From Oceanobacter kriegii DSM 6294 (lineage in GTDB: Bacteria > Pseudomonadota > Gammaproteobacteria > Pseudomonadales > Oceanobacteraceae): DNA of 39,206 bases. The position numbers and the translations under genes are program-made. The stretch is taken from contig NZ_KE383934.1 in NCBI RefSeq assembly GCF_000422845.1, positions 145,666 to 184,871 on the forward strand, in the 5' to 3' direction. Below are positions 1-8,521 of the stretch, piece by piece. The number at the start of each line of letters is the position of its first letter. Position 1 is the first letter of the stretch. The notes below the pieces were generated by a model, which saw only the letters and a program-made list of their open reading frames with translations, was not told where the DNA came from and made no database searches.

Positions 1-93
1 AAACAGTATATTGATCGCTTCTACAACAGAACTCGTCTGCACTCTGGCTTGGGATACATGAGTCCGTTAGAGTACGAGGCGATAAATGGATAA
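1..93 (+). CDS. IS3-family transposase OrfB, C-terminal end (partial)
   Basis: The first 30 codons of the window read in frame to a TAA at 91–93. They encode the typical end of an IS3-family DDE transposase (OrfB), with residues FYNRTRLHSGLGYMSPLEYE. This is the conserved stretch after the catalytic glutamate, where the family has YNxxRxHSxLGYxSPxxYE. The start and most of the catalytic domain lie outside the window. The stop codon is followed within 10 bases by a terminal inverted repeat (102–126) that matches the left end of the OrfA-bearing element at 38878. The fragment is therefore the right end of an element of the same type. Family assignment is firm; the exact IS name is not known. 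Confidence 0.9.
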   Translation, partial: KQYIDRFYNRTRLHSGLGYMSPLEYEAING

Positions 94-101
94 CTGCAAT
101 G

Positions 102-126
102 TGTCCGGAAAAGCGGGTGAGGATCA
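102..126. repeat. Right terminal inverted repeat of the IS3-family element
   Basis: The 25 bases starting TGTCCGGAAAAGCGGG and ending GAGGATCA are the inverted complement of bases 38878–38902 with only a few mismatches. They lie just after the OrfB stop, as expected for a right inverted repeat, and end in the CA terminus usual for IS3 elements. The chromosome-side flank starts ACT. Confidence 0.85.
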
Positions 127-183
127 ACTGAAAAGCGTGGCGGGACGCGCAAAAAGCGCGCGCTCCAAGGCCGGGCGTTATGC
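127..183 (+). other. attC-like site, 3' half only (cut by the IS)
   Basis: Directly after the IS end comes a GC-rich stretch with an imperfect hairpin around 145–166 (GGACGCGC, five A, GCGCGCGCTCC). It finishes in CCGGGCGTTATGC, which has the form of the L'/R' end of an integron attC site. The expected strand exchange point is after G177. The 5' half (R''/L'') is missing, apparently replaced by the IS. GTTATGC at 177–183 is the exact complement of GCATAAC at 907–913, as required when both come from the same gene cassette. This is seen in the sequence; the integron reading is inference from known attC structure. Confidence 0.7.
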
Positions 184-192
184 ATCTTAGGG

Positions 193-912
193 GTGAAAGT
201 GTCTACCATATTTGCTTTTGTTAAACTATTTGAAAATAGAGAATATGCAGAAGATTTTGTGGACGGCAAATTGTTCATGAATACCATTCGCTCATTCAAA
301 GAGTACAAGGATGAATCGGGCGAGTTACGAGGTGACGAATATGAAGGAATAGTTGCGCTATACCAGCCTGATAAATTAGGTGAAATCCGGTTTGATGAGC
401 ATGTAATTCCGGCTTCGGATTTGGCTGCACCTATAGTCGTACATGGAGATCATCTGCTAAGTCATAATGTCTTCTGTATATATTCTCTGAACAGCCGAGG
501 TCATGAGACCGTATCGGCGGAAACCCTATCAGATTTCAAGCGAACTCTTGAACTTCATGATTCGTGTTTTGGATTGGGTAAGTTTTGTGTTGTTATCTTG
601 AATGCATCACAGTTTATTGAACGTTGCAAGGCCGCAATAGAAAAGCTCAATGTAAATGGAAATCTTGGGTTGGTTGACTATTTCGATGAGCATGAATTTC
701 ACGGAAGTATGCCAGAGGAAAAACTCGGTTATCAAAAGCGTAGTTTATTTTCTCATCAGCGTGAATATAGGGTAAAGATTGATACCGCTCGTCCTGAACC
801 AAGTCCTTATATTTTGGAGGTTGGGGATTTGAGTGATATCGCGGTAATAACTACGCCAAAAGAATTTAATTCTCAGTTGGAATTGAAACTGCCGGATGGA
901 AGTCATGCATAA
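193..912 (+). CDS. Cassette-borne conserved hypothetical protein (239 aa)
   Basis: Function unknown. The protein has no signal peptide or membrane segment and looks soluble. Around residues 25–55 it carries GKLFMNTIRSFKEY followed by RGDEYEG, a pattern I recall from uncharacterised proteins on mobile DNA in which an xLFMNxxxxF box precedes an RGDxxEG box. No catalytic motif can be named. The start is a GTG at 193, ten bases inside the cassette, with a weak AGGGG-like ribosome site. The stop TAA (910–912) lies inside the R'' box of the attC site, a layout common for cassette genes. Base composition is clearly more AT-rich than the metabolic genes further right, which fits horizontal acquisition. 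It is the only gene of its cassette and probably depends on read-through or an outside promoter. Confidence 0.75.
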   Translation: MKVSTIFAFVKLFENREYAEDFVDGKLFMNTIRSFKEYKDESGELRGDEYEGIVALYQPDKLGEIRFDEHVIPASDLAAPIVVHGDHLLSHNVFCIYSLNSRGHETVSAETLSDFKRTLELHDSCFGLGKFCVVILNASQFIERCKAAIEKLNVNGNLGLVDYFDEHEFHGSMPEEKLGYQKRSLFSHQREYRVKIDTARPEPSPYILEVGDLSDIAVITTPKEFNSQLELKLPDGSHA

Positions 913-978
913 CAAAGCGCTGCTACGGAAAATTTACTCGCTAGCGCTCGCAAATTTCTGCAGAGCGCGGCGTTAAAT
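907..978 (+). other. Integron attC site (59-base-element type), complete
   Basis: The 72-base element starts GCATAACAAAGCGCTGC and ends GCAGAGCGCGGCGTTAAAT. The R' box GTTAAAT fits GTTRRRY. The AACAAAGCGC start closely resembles known attC 5' ends. The arms pair imperfectly (GCGCTGC with GCAGAGCGC), and the centre is a further inverted repeat (AAATTTACTCGC with GCGCTCGCAAATTT around 929–956). The strand exchange point is between G972 and T973, so the cassette runs 178–972. Circularised, its R' would be GTTATGC, exactly complementary to its R'' GCATAAC. Confidence 0.85.
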
Positions 979-1004
979 ACAATCAGAATCTCCGAAGTCC
1001 CATG

Positions 1005-1040
1005 AAAAGCCGCTTTGATACTCACTAAAGCGGCTTTTTT
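1005..1040. terminator. Rho-independent terminator, bidirectional
   Basis: An 11-base stem AAAGCCGCTTT (1006–1016) pairs with AAAGCGGCTTT (1027–1037), followed by a T run on the + strand and a T run on the - strand from the A tract at 1005–1008. It can stop transcription leaving the cassette gene and also the leftward toxin operon that ends at 1097. Confidence 0.85.
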
Positions 1041-1096
1041 CAACCGATGATCCGTTAGTCGTGTCAGGCCATCGCCGGGCTGAAGAAAAAACCACC

Positions 1097-1384
1097 TCAG
1101 TGATCTCTCCCCATTGCCTTGCGATAAACCTCATTCTGTTCCCGTTTGCCAACTGCCAGCACGGTGACAACGACGATATTGTCTTCAACCTTGTACACCA
1201 GCCGATAGCCAGATTGGCGCAGTTTGATTTTGTAGAGGTTGTCAGCGCCGGAAAGCTTTGAGGCGGGTACGTGCGGGTTTTGCAGCCGTTCGGCCAGCTT
1301 TTTCTTGAATTGCTGTTGTAGCGTTGCTCCGAGCTTTTGCCATTCTTTCAGGGCGCTCTTTTTAAACTCGAGCTTATAAGTCAT
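1097..1384 (-). CDS. relE: RelE-family mRNA interferase toxin
   Basis: This 95-residue protein is a ribosome-dependent mRNA endonuclease of the RelE/ParE superfamily; it cuts mRNA in the ribosomal A site when freed from its antitoxin. It aligns with E. coli RelE along its whole length: ALKEWQKLG near the N-terminus, then KIKLRQSGYRLVY and GKREQNEVY. The catalytic residues known for RelE fall at identical positions: K52, K54, R61, R81 and Y87. It should therefore be active. The start overlaps the end of the upstream antitoxin gene by 11 bases, a standard coupled pair. Given the StbD-type partner, StbE is an equally fitting name. Confidence 0.95.
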   Translation of the reverse strand: MTYKLEFKKSALKEWQKLGATLQQQFKKKLAERLQNPHVPASKLSGADNLYKIKLRQSGYRLVYKVEDNIVVVTVLAVGKREQNEVYRKAMGRDH

Positions 1385-1622
1385 CCAGATTTACCGCGAT
1401 GCTTGCTTCGGATTCGCGTTCTTTGGCGATGGCCAGCAGCTCAAGGTCTTCGAGCCTGTCCATCATCATTTCATAGGCGGCAGCAGGCACGCAGTAGAAG
1501 GCGGGTTCGTTGCGGTTAAGTACGGCAACGGCTTCGCCGTGGGCGCTGGTGGCGACTTTCATTGGGTTGGCTTTCAGTTCGGTGATGCTTGCAGCAACGT
1601 CGGCCAGAATTCTTGTGGTCAT
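1374..1622 (-). CDS. stbD: StbD/Phd-YefM family antitoxin
   Basis: This 82-residue protein is the antitoxin of the RelE-type toxin just downstream. The N-terminal half (ASITELKANPMKVATSA, then GEAVAVLNRNEPAFYCVP) is the DNA-binding Phd/YefM-like fold as seen in StbD antitoxins. The C-terminal part (DRLEDLELLAIAKERE and the acidic SIAVNLDDL tail) is the usual toxin-neutralising helix and tail. It is expected to bind the toxin and, as a complex, repress its own promoter; a perfect palindrome abuts the start codon. It is first in the leftward operon. Such pairs are frequent in chromosomal integrons, where they stabilise arrays. This pair lies next to an attC site but on the opposite strand, and no second attC could be found for it. 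Confidence 0.92.
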   Translation of the reverse strand: MTTRILADVAASITELKANPMKVATSAHGEAVAVLNRNEPAFYCVPAAAYEMMMDRLEDLELLAIAKERESEASIAVNLDDL

Positions 1623-1639
1623 TTAAGAGATCTCTTAAA
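1622..1639. promoter_or_regulatory. Palindromic operator of the toxin-antitoxin operon
   Basis: TTTAAGAGATCTCTTAAA is a perfect 18-base palindrome touching the antitoxin ATG. Its position between start codon and upstream sequence fits an autoregulatory operator for the StbD–RelE complex. The binding role is inferred. Confidence 0.65.
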
Positions 1640-1932
1640 AGGTCTTTAATTCGGTCATTTTAGTCTTGTGAGTATATTCCGACAATACCGGCATAACAGC
1701 GCACTCCGACCAAAGCAGCTCGGCTAGACAGGGCCAGCAAGTTTCTGAAGGTTGCTCCTCATCTGTTTCTGCTTGTTACTTGCATGTTTTCTTAATCTAT
1801 CAGTTATTTATTCTTGATAGCCAAAACACTATCATTTGCATCGGTTTATTTGATTTCTAAATTTGATAGCCAAAGCCTAAATTAACAGTGTCTTCCAAAC
1901 ACAGCCAACCAGAGTTGGCGCAGGAGCTTTCG
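1640..1932. other. Intergenic region with TTGATAGCCAAA repeats
   Basis: This stretch separates the toxin-antitoxin operon from the DUF2061 gene. It holds two copies of TTGATAGCCAAA (1814–1825 and 1863–1874) and an inverted GATAG/CTATC pair (1816–1833), possibly an operator for the rightward gene. GCATAAC at 1691–1697 resembles an attC R'' box but has no matching partner. No gene is seen. Confidence 0.5.
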
Positions 1933-2169
1933 ATGATCAAGACACTGACTTTTGCTGTGATGCACTTTTCCGTTGCGTTTACGGTGGCGTATTTGCTGAC
2001 TGGCGATTTGCTGGTCGGTGGCTTGGTTGCTCTGATTGAGCCTGCCATCAACACGGTTGCTTTTTACTTCCACGAAATGGCGTGGAGTATGAAAGAGAAG
2101 ATCCGTTCGGTGGGTGAGTCTACCGTTAGCGGTTGGGTGGCGGTGCAGTCTGAGGGGGCGGGCCGTTAA
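1933..2169 (+). CDS. DUF2061 family small membrane protein
   Basis: A 78-residue inner-membrane protein of unknown function. It has two hydrophobic segments (about residues 4–22 and 26–45) with the family signature: an aromatic-rich first helix (FAVMHFSVAFTVAYLLTGD), a short turn, then GGLVALIEPAINTVAFYFHEMAW. The FHE motif before the charged C-terminal tail is typical of DUF2061. The chosen ATG has AGGAG at 1922–1926 with a 6-base spacer. A GTG at 1888 would add 15 residues but has no ribosome site. It is transcribed alone and followed by a strong terminator. Confidence 0.88.
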   Translation: MIKTLTFAVMHFSVAFTVAYLLTGDLLVGGLVALIEPAINTVAFYFHEMAWSMKEKIRSVGESTVSGWVAVQSEGAGR

Positions 2170-2239
2170 CTCGTTGTGTTTGTGTAGCAGCCGGTGATCC
2201 ACTGGCCGGTTTGGAATCAGCTCTCTTTTTCTCGCTATT

Positions 2240-2264
2240 GCCCCGGTGTTGCCGGGGCTTTTTT
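2240..2264 (+). terminator. Rho-independent terminator after the DUF2061 gene
   Basis: The stem GCCCCGG (2240–2246) pairs with CCGGGGC (2252–2258) around a five-base loop, followed by six T. Confidence 0.92.
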
Positions 2265-2442
2265 GTTTCTGTTGGACCGTAGTGTTTGGCCCTATTGTTT
2301 GGTTCAGCCGTTTGGCCTGTTTCGACCTATGGACTTGTTTGTGTACGAAGTGCGCTGCCGTTTTTCGGCCATTGGCTGTGGCGCTTCGGGCATATGGTGA
2401 GTGGCCTGCTTTAAGCAAAGTCGACAATGTCGTGGCTGGGGC

Positions 2443-2454
2443 AACAACAATAAA
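2443..2454 (+). promoter_or_regulatory. Candidate Crc/Hfq-binding CA motif in the fdhA leader
   Basis: AACAACAATAAA fits the A-rich AANAANAA pattern through which Hfq–Crc represses translation of catabolic mRNAs in Pseudomonas. It ends about 10 bases before the fdhA ribosome site (AGGAA, 2464–2468). The same window encodes three CrcZ-like RNAs rich in such motifs. The regulatory role is inferred. Confidence 0.5.
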
Positions 2455-2475
2455 TCGCCAAACAGGAATCAGGTT

Positions 2476-3672
2476 ATGTGTAACAAGAGTAATCGCGGTG
2501 TGATTTACCAGGGACCGGGTCAGGTCGAGGTTCAGAACATTGCCTACCCGGAGCTGGCGCTGGGCGATCGCAAGTGCGATCACGGCGTTATCCTGCAAGT
2601 GATCACCACCAATATTTGCGGCAGTGACCAGCATATGGTGCGCGGCCGTACCACGGCCCCTGCCGGTATGGTGCTGGGCCATGAAATTACCGGTTTGGTG
2701 ATTGAAACCGGCCGCGACGTTGAATTCATCAAGGAAGGCGACATTGTTTCTGTGCCGTTCAATATTGCTTGTGGCCGTTGCCGTAACTGTAAGGAAGGTC
2801 TCACTGGTATTTGTTTGAACGTGAATCCTGCTCGTCCGGGTGCCGCTTACGGCTACGTGGATATGGGCGGCTGGGTTGGTGGTCAGGCGGAGTATGTGAT
2901 GGTGCCGTACGCCGACTTTAACCTGCTGAAATTCCCGGATGGCGATCACGCCATGGAGAAAATCCAGGATCTGACGCTGTTGTCTGACATCTTGCCGACC
3001 GGTTTCCACGGTTGTGTGACGGCGGGCGTTACCGCCGGTAGCACGGTGTACATTGCTGGCGCTGGCCCTGTGGGTTTGGCGGCTGCGGCGTCTGCGCATT
3101 TGCTGGGTGCCGCCTGTGTAATCGTTGGCGATATGATCGAAGAACGTCTGGAACAGGCGCGTTCGTTCGGTTGTGAAACCATCGACCTGAAAGCCGATGG
3201 TGATATGGGCGACAAGTTTGAAGCGATTCTGGGCGAGCGCGAAGTGGACTGCTTCGTAGACTGTGTCGGCTTCGAAGCCCACGCCTGTGGTTGTGGCCAT
3301 AAGACGGAAGCGCCAGCAACCGTGCTGAACTCGGCCATGGAACACACCCGTGCCGGTGGTCAGATTGGTATTCCGGGCCTGTACGTAACGGAAGACCCGG
3401 GTGCCGAAGATGAAAACGCCCGTCAGGGGTCCCTGAGTATGCGCTTTGGTCTGGGGTGGGCGAAGTCACATTCGTTCCACACCGGTCAGTGTCCGGTAAT
3501 GAAGTATCACCGTAGCCTGATGCAGGCGATTTTGTTCGACAAGCTGCAAATCGCCAAGGCGGTTAACGTGGAGGTGATTTCATTGGACGATGCGCCGAAA
3601 GGCTACGAGGCGTTTGATGGCGGCGCGGCGAAGAAATTTGTGATCGACCCACATGGTATGACGAGGTCGTAA
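2476..3672 (+). CDS. fdhA: Glutathione-independent formaldehyde dehydrogenase
   Basis: Zinc-dependent medium-chain dehydrogenase oxidising formaldehyde to formate with NAD and no added glutathione, as in Pseudomonas putida FdhA. The 398-residue length matches that enzyme. Catalytic zinc ligands are visible in NICGSDQH (C48) and GHE (H69). The structural zinc lobe is C99, C102, C105 and C113 in CGRCRNCKEGLTGIC. The nucleotide-binding loop is GAGPVG at 195–200. The ATG at 2476 is chosen because homology starts at MCNKSNRGV and an AGGAA site precedes it; the frame is open back to a GTG at 2401 without a ribosome site. It stands alone, 2.6 kb before the glutathione-dependent genes, so two formaldehyde routes sit close together. 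An A-rich CA motif in the leader suggests catabolite control by Crc/Hfq. Confidence 0.95.
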   Translation: MCNKSNRGVIYQGPGQVEVQNIAYPELALGDRKCDHGVILQVITTNICGSDQHMVRGRTTAPAGMVLGHEITGLVIETGRDVEFIKEGDIVSVPFNIACGRCRNCKEGLTGICLNVNPARPGAAYGYVDMGGWVGGQAEYVMVPYADFNLLKFPDGDHAMEKIQDLTLLSDILPTGFHGCVTAGVTAGSTVYIAGAGPVGLAAAASAHLLGAACVIVGDMIEERLEQARSFGCETIDLKADGDMGDKFEAILGEREVDCFVDCVGFEAHACGCGHKTEAPATVLNSAMEHTRAGGQIGIPGLYVTEDPGAEDENARQGSLSMRFGLGWAKSHSFHTGQCPVMKYHRSLMQAILFDKLQIAKAVNVEVISLDDAPKGYEAFDGGAAKKFVIDPHGMTRS

Positions 3673-3696
3673 GCAAGTAGGTAGTGGGGGATGGGC

Positions 3697-3945
3697 AATT
3701 GTGCCAATCGTTTTGTAGGTCTGATAAAGACGCGAAGCGGCTGCCATCTGACAAGCTCGTTTGCCGTGACGTTGTCGGATGGCGCAAGCTTATCCGACCT
3801 ACAAATTGCTACTTACGCAGCTCATAGGGTGGGCGCTTGTGCCCATCGTTTTGTAAGTCTGATAAAGACGTGAAGCGGCTGCCATCTGACGAGTTTTCCG
3901 TGTTCTCGTCGGATGGCGCAAGCTTATTCGATCTGAAAATGGCTA
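3697..3945. repeat. Two tandem REP/BIME-like palindromic repeats
   Basis: Between fdhA and the next gene, an approximately 140-base unit occurs twice (about 3697–3815 and 3826–3943). Each unit starts with an imperfect palindrome (ATGGGCAATTGTGCCAAT, or GTGGGCGCTTGTGCCCAT). Next comes a stem unit with TGATAAAGACG and GCGGCTGCCATCTGAC, answered by GTCGGATGGCGCAAGCTTAT. Arms GTAGGTC and GACCTAC close the first unit. Related copies lie at 25044–25121 and, inverted, at 37082–37184. They look like REP elements or non-autonomous mobile repeats and can act as transcription or mRNA-decay barriers. No gene is present. Confidence 0.85.
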
Positions 3946-3946
3946 T

Positions 3947-5137
3947 TTAGACAGATTCCGCCAGGTCGCTGCGGGCGTTACTTAAATCCACCAGTGCTTG
4001 GTTAAACTGCTGGAAGGCGCTGAAACGGTCGTTGTCTTCTCCCACCAGGCTTTCTGCCATGGTGTTGATCATATCCAAGGCGTTACCAAAGGGTTGCGCT
4101 TGTTCGGCGCTGGCCAGCACGCTTTCTACATAATTGGCGAGTGGGCCTTTTACCGATTCCAGCGCTTCGGTTGGGGCGCTGCTGGCGGCTGAAGAGTAGC
4201 CTGGCTGCTGATACACATTGGTGGTTTGCACCGAGCGAGACTGGCTTAAATCAAGGCTGAAGGCGGCCAGTTCCGTGCTGTCGTAGCCAATGTCCATGGC
4301 CTGCTTGATGGCTTCTCCCATGTTACCTGCGAAGAACTGGTTGCTGAGGCTTTCCACCTGTTTGAACAAGCCATTCAAGGCTTCCATTTCGCCATCGTCC
4401 AGCTCGCCTTCCACGCTGAAGCTGAAGGCCTGATCTTGCAGGGAAGAGAAGGCATAACTGCCGTTAGATGAGGCCTCTTCCATGCTGCTGTTCTGTTCGT
4501 AGTACACGGTTACGGTGTCGCCGTCGCGGGTTTGCACTTCCAGCGCGAAGGTGTTGCTGCTGTCGGCGCGACTGTAGTTGGCGCTGTTCTGTACGGCGCC
4601 GGAGTTGCCACTGGCGCTGGCAGAAGACACTGATGACATCAGTGCGCTAACGGTTAGTTGTTGGCTTTCGGCGACGTCGTCGACGTTGTTCTGGTTCAGG
4701 TAGTTTTCGAGGCTGCTGAGGTCGGCCAGGCTGCTGTCGACAATGGAGCGAGAGGTGGCGATTTCAGATTCCAGGTCTTCGCTCAACAAGCCCATGCCAT
4801 CGAGCATTTCAGTGGCTTCGGCATAACCTTTGGCGACGCCTTCACGGGCGGCTTCCAAACGCGCTTGAATGCGTTCTTCCGATGCCCCCTGGGCTTTCAG
4901 GTTGTCGATCCCGCGGGAGACAAATTCCAGAATGTTGTTGGCGGTGGTTTCCGGATCGACCCGTTCGCCCAGCTGGATGCCGGAGCCGCTGTCAGACTCG
5001 GTGACTTCACCAGCTCCGTAACCAGATTCGGCTTTGGCCTCGGCACTGCGGGCATTGGTCGAGTTGGCGGTGCTTGAACCCAGAGTTTGGCTGGATTGAT
5101 AGCCTTTGCCAGACACAAAGTTGTTGAAATCGATCAT
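3947..5137 (-). CDS. DUF5610 domain-containing protein
   Basis: A 396-residue soluble protein of unknown function. Residues about 50–130 (LGERVDPETTANNILEFVSR, then EERIQARLEAAREGVAKGYA) form the recognisable DUF5610 core, a helical domain found in proteobacteria. The N-terminal 50 residues and the middle (about 170–200) are low-complexity Ser/Ala/Gly-rich. A region around 200–260 (FALEVQTRDGDTVTVYYEQN) looks like beta strands, and the C-terminus is helical again. No signal peptide or membrane segment. The start has a strong GGGAGG ribosome site. It is a single gene convergent with fdhA and has no obvious link to formaldehyde metabolism. Confidence 0.82.
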   Translation of the reverse strand: MIDFNNFVSGKGYQSSQTLGSSTANSTNARSAEAKAESGYGAGEVTESDSGSGIQLGERVDPETTANNILEFVSRGIDNLKAQGASEERIQARLEAAREGVAKGYAEATEMLDGMGLLSEDLESEIATSRSIVDSSLADLSSLENYLNQNNVDDVAESQQLTVSALMSSVSSASASGNSGAVQNSANYSRADSSNTFALEVQTRDGDTVTVYYEQNSSMEEASSNGSYAFSSLQDQAFSFSVEGELDDGEMEALNGLFKQVESLSNQFFAGNMGEAIKQAMDIGYDSTELAAFSLDLSQSRSVQTTNVYQQPGYSSAASSAPTEALESVKGPLANYVESVLASAEQAQPFGNALDMINTMAESLVGEDNDRFSAFQQFNQALVDLSNARSDLAESV

Positions 5138-5260
5138 GGTGCGACCTCCCTTCAGGATGGTGGTCTCGGTGGCAGAAAATCCACTGCCGGATGTGTGATC
5201 TGAAGGGTATCGGCCGTTTGCTGGATGGCTTGAGTGAAAAATGTACAGTTTTTTGCTGGT

Positions 5261-6133
5261 CTAGCGGGCCAGTTTTTCCGCCAGAAAATCCACTAACAGC
5301 CGCACTTTGGTCGACAGGTGGCGGCTGTGCGGGTAGAGCGCCCAGATGCCTTCTTCTTCAGGCTGGAATTGCGGCAGCAGTTCTACCAAACAGCCTTTTT
5401 CCAGATGTGAGCGTACGTAGTAATCGGGCAGCTGCACCAGCCCCAGCCCTTTGTGAGCGGCATCGACCAGTGCCAGCCCGCCGTTGGTTCGAATGCTGCC
5501 GTTCACGCGCAGGATGCGTTCCTTGCCGTTTTCGCGGAAGCGCCAGTAGTCGAGGGTGCCGAGCAGGCAGTTGTGGTGTTGCAGTTCGGACAGCGAGTGG
5601 GGTTCGCCGTGGTTACGCAGGTATTCCGGCGAGGCGCACAGGTGCAGTTGGCGGGTGGAAAGGCGTCGGGCTTTCATCGAAGAGTCTTCCAGTTTGCCCA
5701 GCCGAATGGCGAGGTCAAAGCCACCGTCAATCAGGTCGACTTTCTGGTTGGTCAGCTGGCATTCCAACTGTACCTGAGGGTGCTGTACCAGAAATTCGTT
5801 CAGCAGTGGCGAGATATGGCCTTCGCCAAAGGTGAAGGGGGCGGTCAGGCGAATCAGGCCGCTGGCTTTGTGGCTCAGCGAGCTGAGCGCCCGTTCGGCT
5901 TCTTCGAGGCCGTCGAGCAGCGGTCGACAATGTTGATAAAACAGTTGGCCTGCTTCGGTCACCGATACCTTGCGGGTGGTGCGGTGCAGTAACTCCGACG
6001 ACAAGCGCTCTTCCAGCGCGGCTACCTGACGGCTGACCTGAGCAACCGAGAGCTTCAGGCGGTTAGCGGCTTCGGTGAAACTGTTGGTTTCCGCTACCGC
6101 GACAAATTCCCGTACCCCTTCCCATTGTGCCAT
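5261..6133 (-). CDS. LysR-family transcriptional regulator, divergent from frmA
   Basis: A 290-residue LysR-type regulator. The N-terminal winged helix-turn-helix (residues about 4–62, VREFVAVAETNSFTEAANRL with LSVAQVSRQVAALEERL) is intact. The rest is the two-lobed effector-binding domain beginning near IRLTAPFTFGEGHISPLLNE. It is transcribed away from frmA with 133 bases between starts. This is the classical arrangement in which the regulator controls the adjacent formaldehyde-detoxification operon; LysR genes of this type sit beside adhC/fghA in many gammaproteobacteria. The inducer is probably a formaldehyde–thiol adduct, but that is inference. Confidence 0.92.
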   Translation of the reverse strand: MAQWEGVREFVAVAETNSFTEAANRLKLSVAQVSRQVAALEERLSSELLHRTTRKVSVTEAGQLFYQHCRPLLDGLEEAERALSSLSHKASGLIRLTAPFTFGEGHISPLLNEFLVQHPQVQLECQLTNQKVDLIDGGFDLAIRLGKLEDSSMKARRLSTRQLHLCASPEYLRNHGEPHSLSELQHHNCLLGTLDYWRFRENGKERILRVNGSIRTNGGLALVDAAHKGLGLVQLPDYYVRSHLEKGCLVELLPQFQPEEEGIWALYPHSRHLSTKVRLLVDFLAEKLAR

Positions 6134-7560
<1,427 letters not shown>

Positions 7561-7565
7561 ATCCA

Positions 7566-8402
7566 ATGGAAATGATTAGTCAGAACAAGGTGTTTGACGG
7601 TTGGCACAAGCAGTACGAGCACGACTCGGCTGTGTTGAACTGCCGCATGCGCTTTGCGATTTATCTGCCGCCAAAAGCGGCGCAGGGTGCCGAGGTTCCA
7701 GTGCTGTACTGGCTTTCCGGCTTGACCTGCACTGATGAAAACTTCATGCAAAAAGCCGGTGCCCAGCGTATTGCTGCGGAGCTGGGCATTGCCATTGTGG
7801 CGCCGGACACCAGTCCTCGCGGCGACAATGTGGCCGATGAAGACCGTTACGATCTGGGCAAGGGTGCGGGTTTCTACGTCAACGCCACGCAGGAGCCTTG
7901 GAGCAAGCATTACCACATGTACGATTACGTGGTGAAAGAGCTGCCGGAGCTGATAGAAGCGACCTTCCCGGTATCTTCCAAAAAGGCCATCGCCGGTCAC
8001 TCCATGGGTGGTCACGGTGCACTGACCATTGCGCTGAAAAATCCGGGCATGTTCACCTCGGTATCGGCGTTCAGCCCGATCACTAATCCCATCAACTGCC
8101 CGTGGGGCCAGACTGCGTTCACAACCTATCTGGGTAACGACCGTGAGTTGTGGAAGCAACACGACAGCTGTGAGCTGATTGCTGCCGCTGGCGACGTGCG
8201 TACTCCGGCGCTGGTGGATCAGGGGGAAGCGGATAACTTCCTGGTGGAACAGCTGAAGCCGGAAGCGCTGGAAGCTGTTGTGGCTGAAACCGGTTACCCA
8301 CTGACTCTGCGTCTGCACAGTGGGTACGATCACAGCTACTACTTTATTTCTTCCTTCATTGAAGAGCATCTGCGTTTCCACGCCGAGAATCTGGGTGCCT
8401 GA
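7566..8402 (+). CDS. fghA: S-formylglutathione hydrolase
   Basis: Hydrolyses S-formylglutathione to formate and glutathione, the step after frmA. It is a 278-residue serine esterase of the esterase D family with an alpha/beta-hydrolase fold. The nucleophile is S146 in GHSMGGHGAL. The family's PVLYWLSGLTCTDENF segment near residues 45–60 and the C-terminal HSGYDHSYYF with the catalytic histidine are present. The ATG follows a CTGGAGAA ribosome site. An in-frame ATG two codons on (MISQ) cannot be excluded. It ends just before a strong bidirectional terminator. The E. coli equivalents are FrmB/YeiG. Confidence 0.96.
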   Translation: MEMISQNKVFDGWHKQYEHDSAVLNCRMRFAIYLPPKAAQGAEVPVLYWLSGLTCTDENFMQKAGAQRIAAELGIAIVAPDTSPRGDNVADEDRYDLGKGAGFYVNATQEPWSKHYHMYDYVVKELPELIEATFPVSSKKAIAGHSMGGHGALTIALKNPGMFTSVSAFSPITNPINCPWGQTAFTTYLGNDRELWKQHDSCELIAAAGDVRTPALVDQGEADNFLVEQLKPEALEAVVAETGYPLTLRLHSGYDHSYYFISSFIEEHLRFHAENLGA

Positions 8403-8454
8403 ATCTTTGACGTGAGCTGTTTTAGCTCGTCTTGATCCGGTGCTGGCAATACGA

Positions 8455-8488
8455 AAAAGCCGGTCTGATGTGAGTCAGACCGGCTTTT
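8455..8488. terminator. Bidirectional terminator between fghA and mtnC
   Basis: A 14-base perfect stem AAAAGCCGGTCTGA (8455–8468) pairs with TCAGACCGGCTTTT (8475–8488), with A/T tracts on both sides. It serves both converging operons. Confidence 0.95.
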
Positions 8489-8521
8489 GTGTTTCTGGCT
8501 GGTTTACTGATAGCGCGCTTG

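Noticed and set aside
1691-1760. GCATAACAGCGC as a possible further attC site after the toxin-antitoxin pair
   Set aside because: No downstream GTTRRRY box with pairing arms was found within 150 bases, so a cassette carrying the toxin-antitoxin genes cannot be supported.
1882-3345. 487-codon leftward frame opposite fdhA, and similar long antisense frames at 6153–7466 and 9883–11115
   Set aside because: They lie opposite well-identified genes, have odd His/Arg- or Val/Gly-rich composition and no family resemblance; they are shadows of biased codon use.
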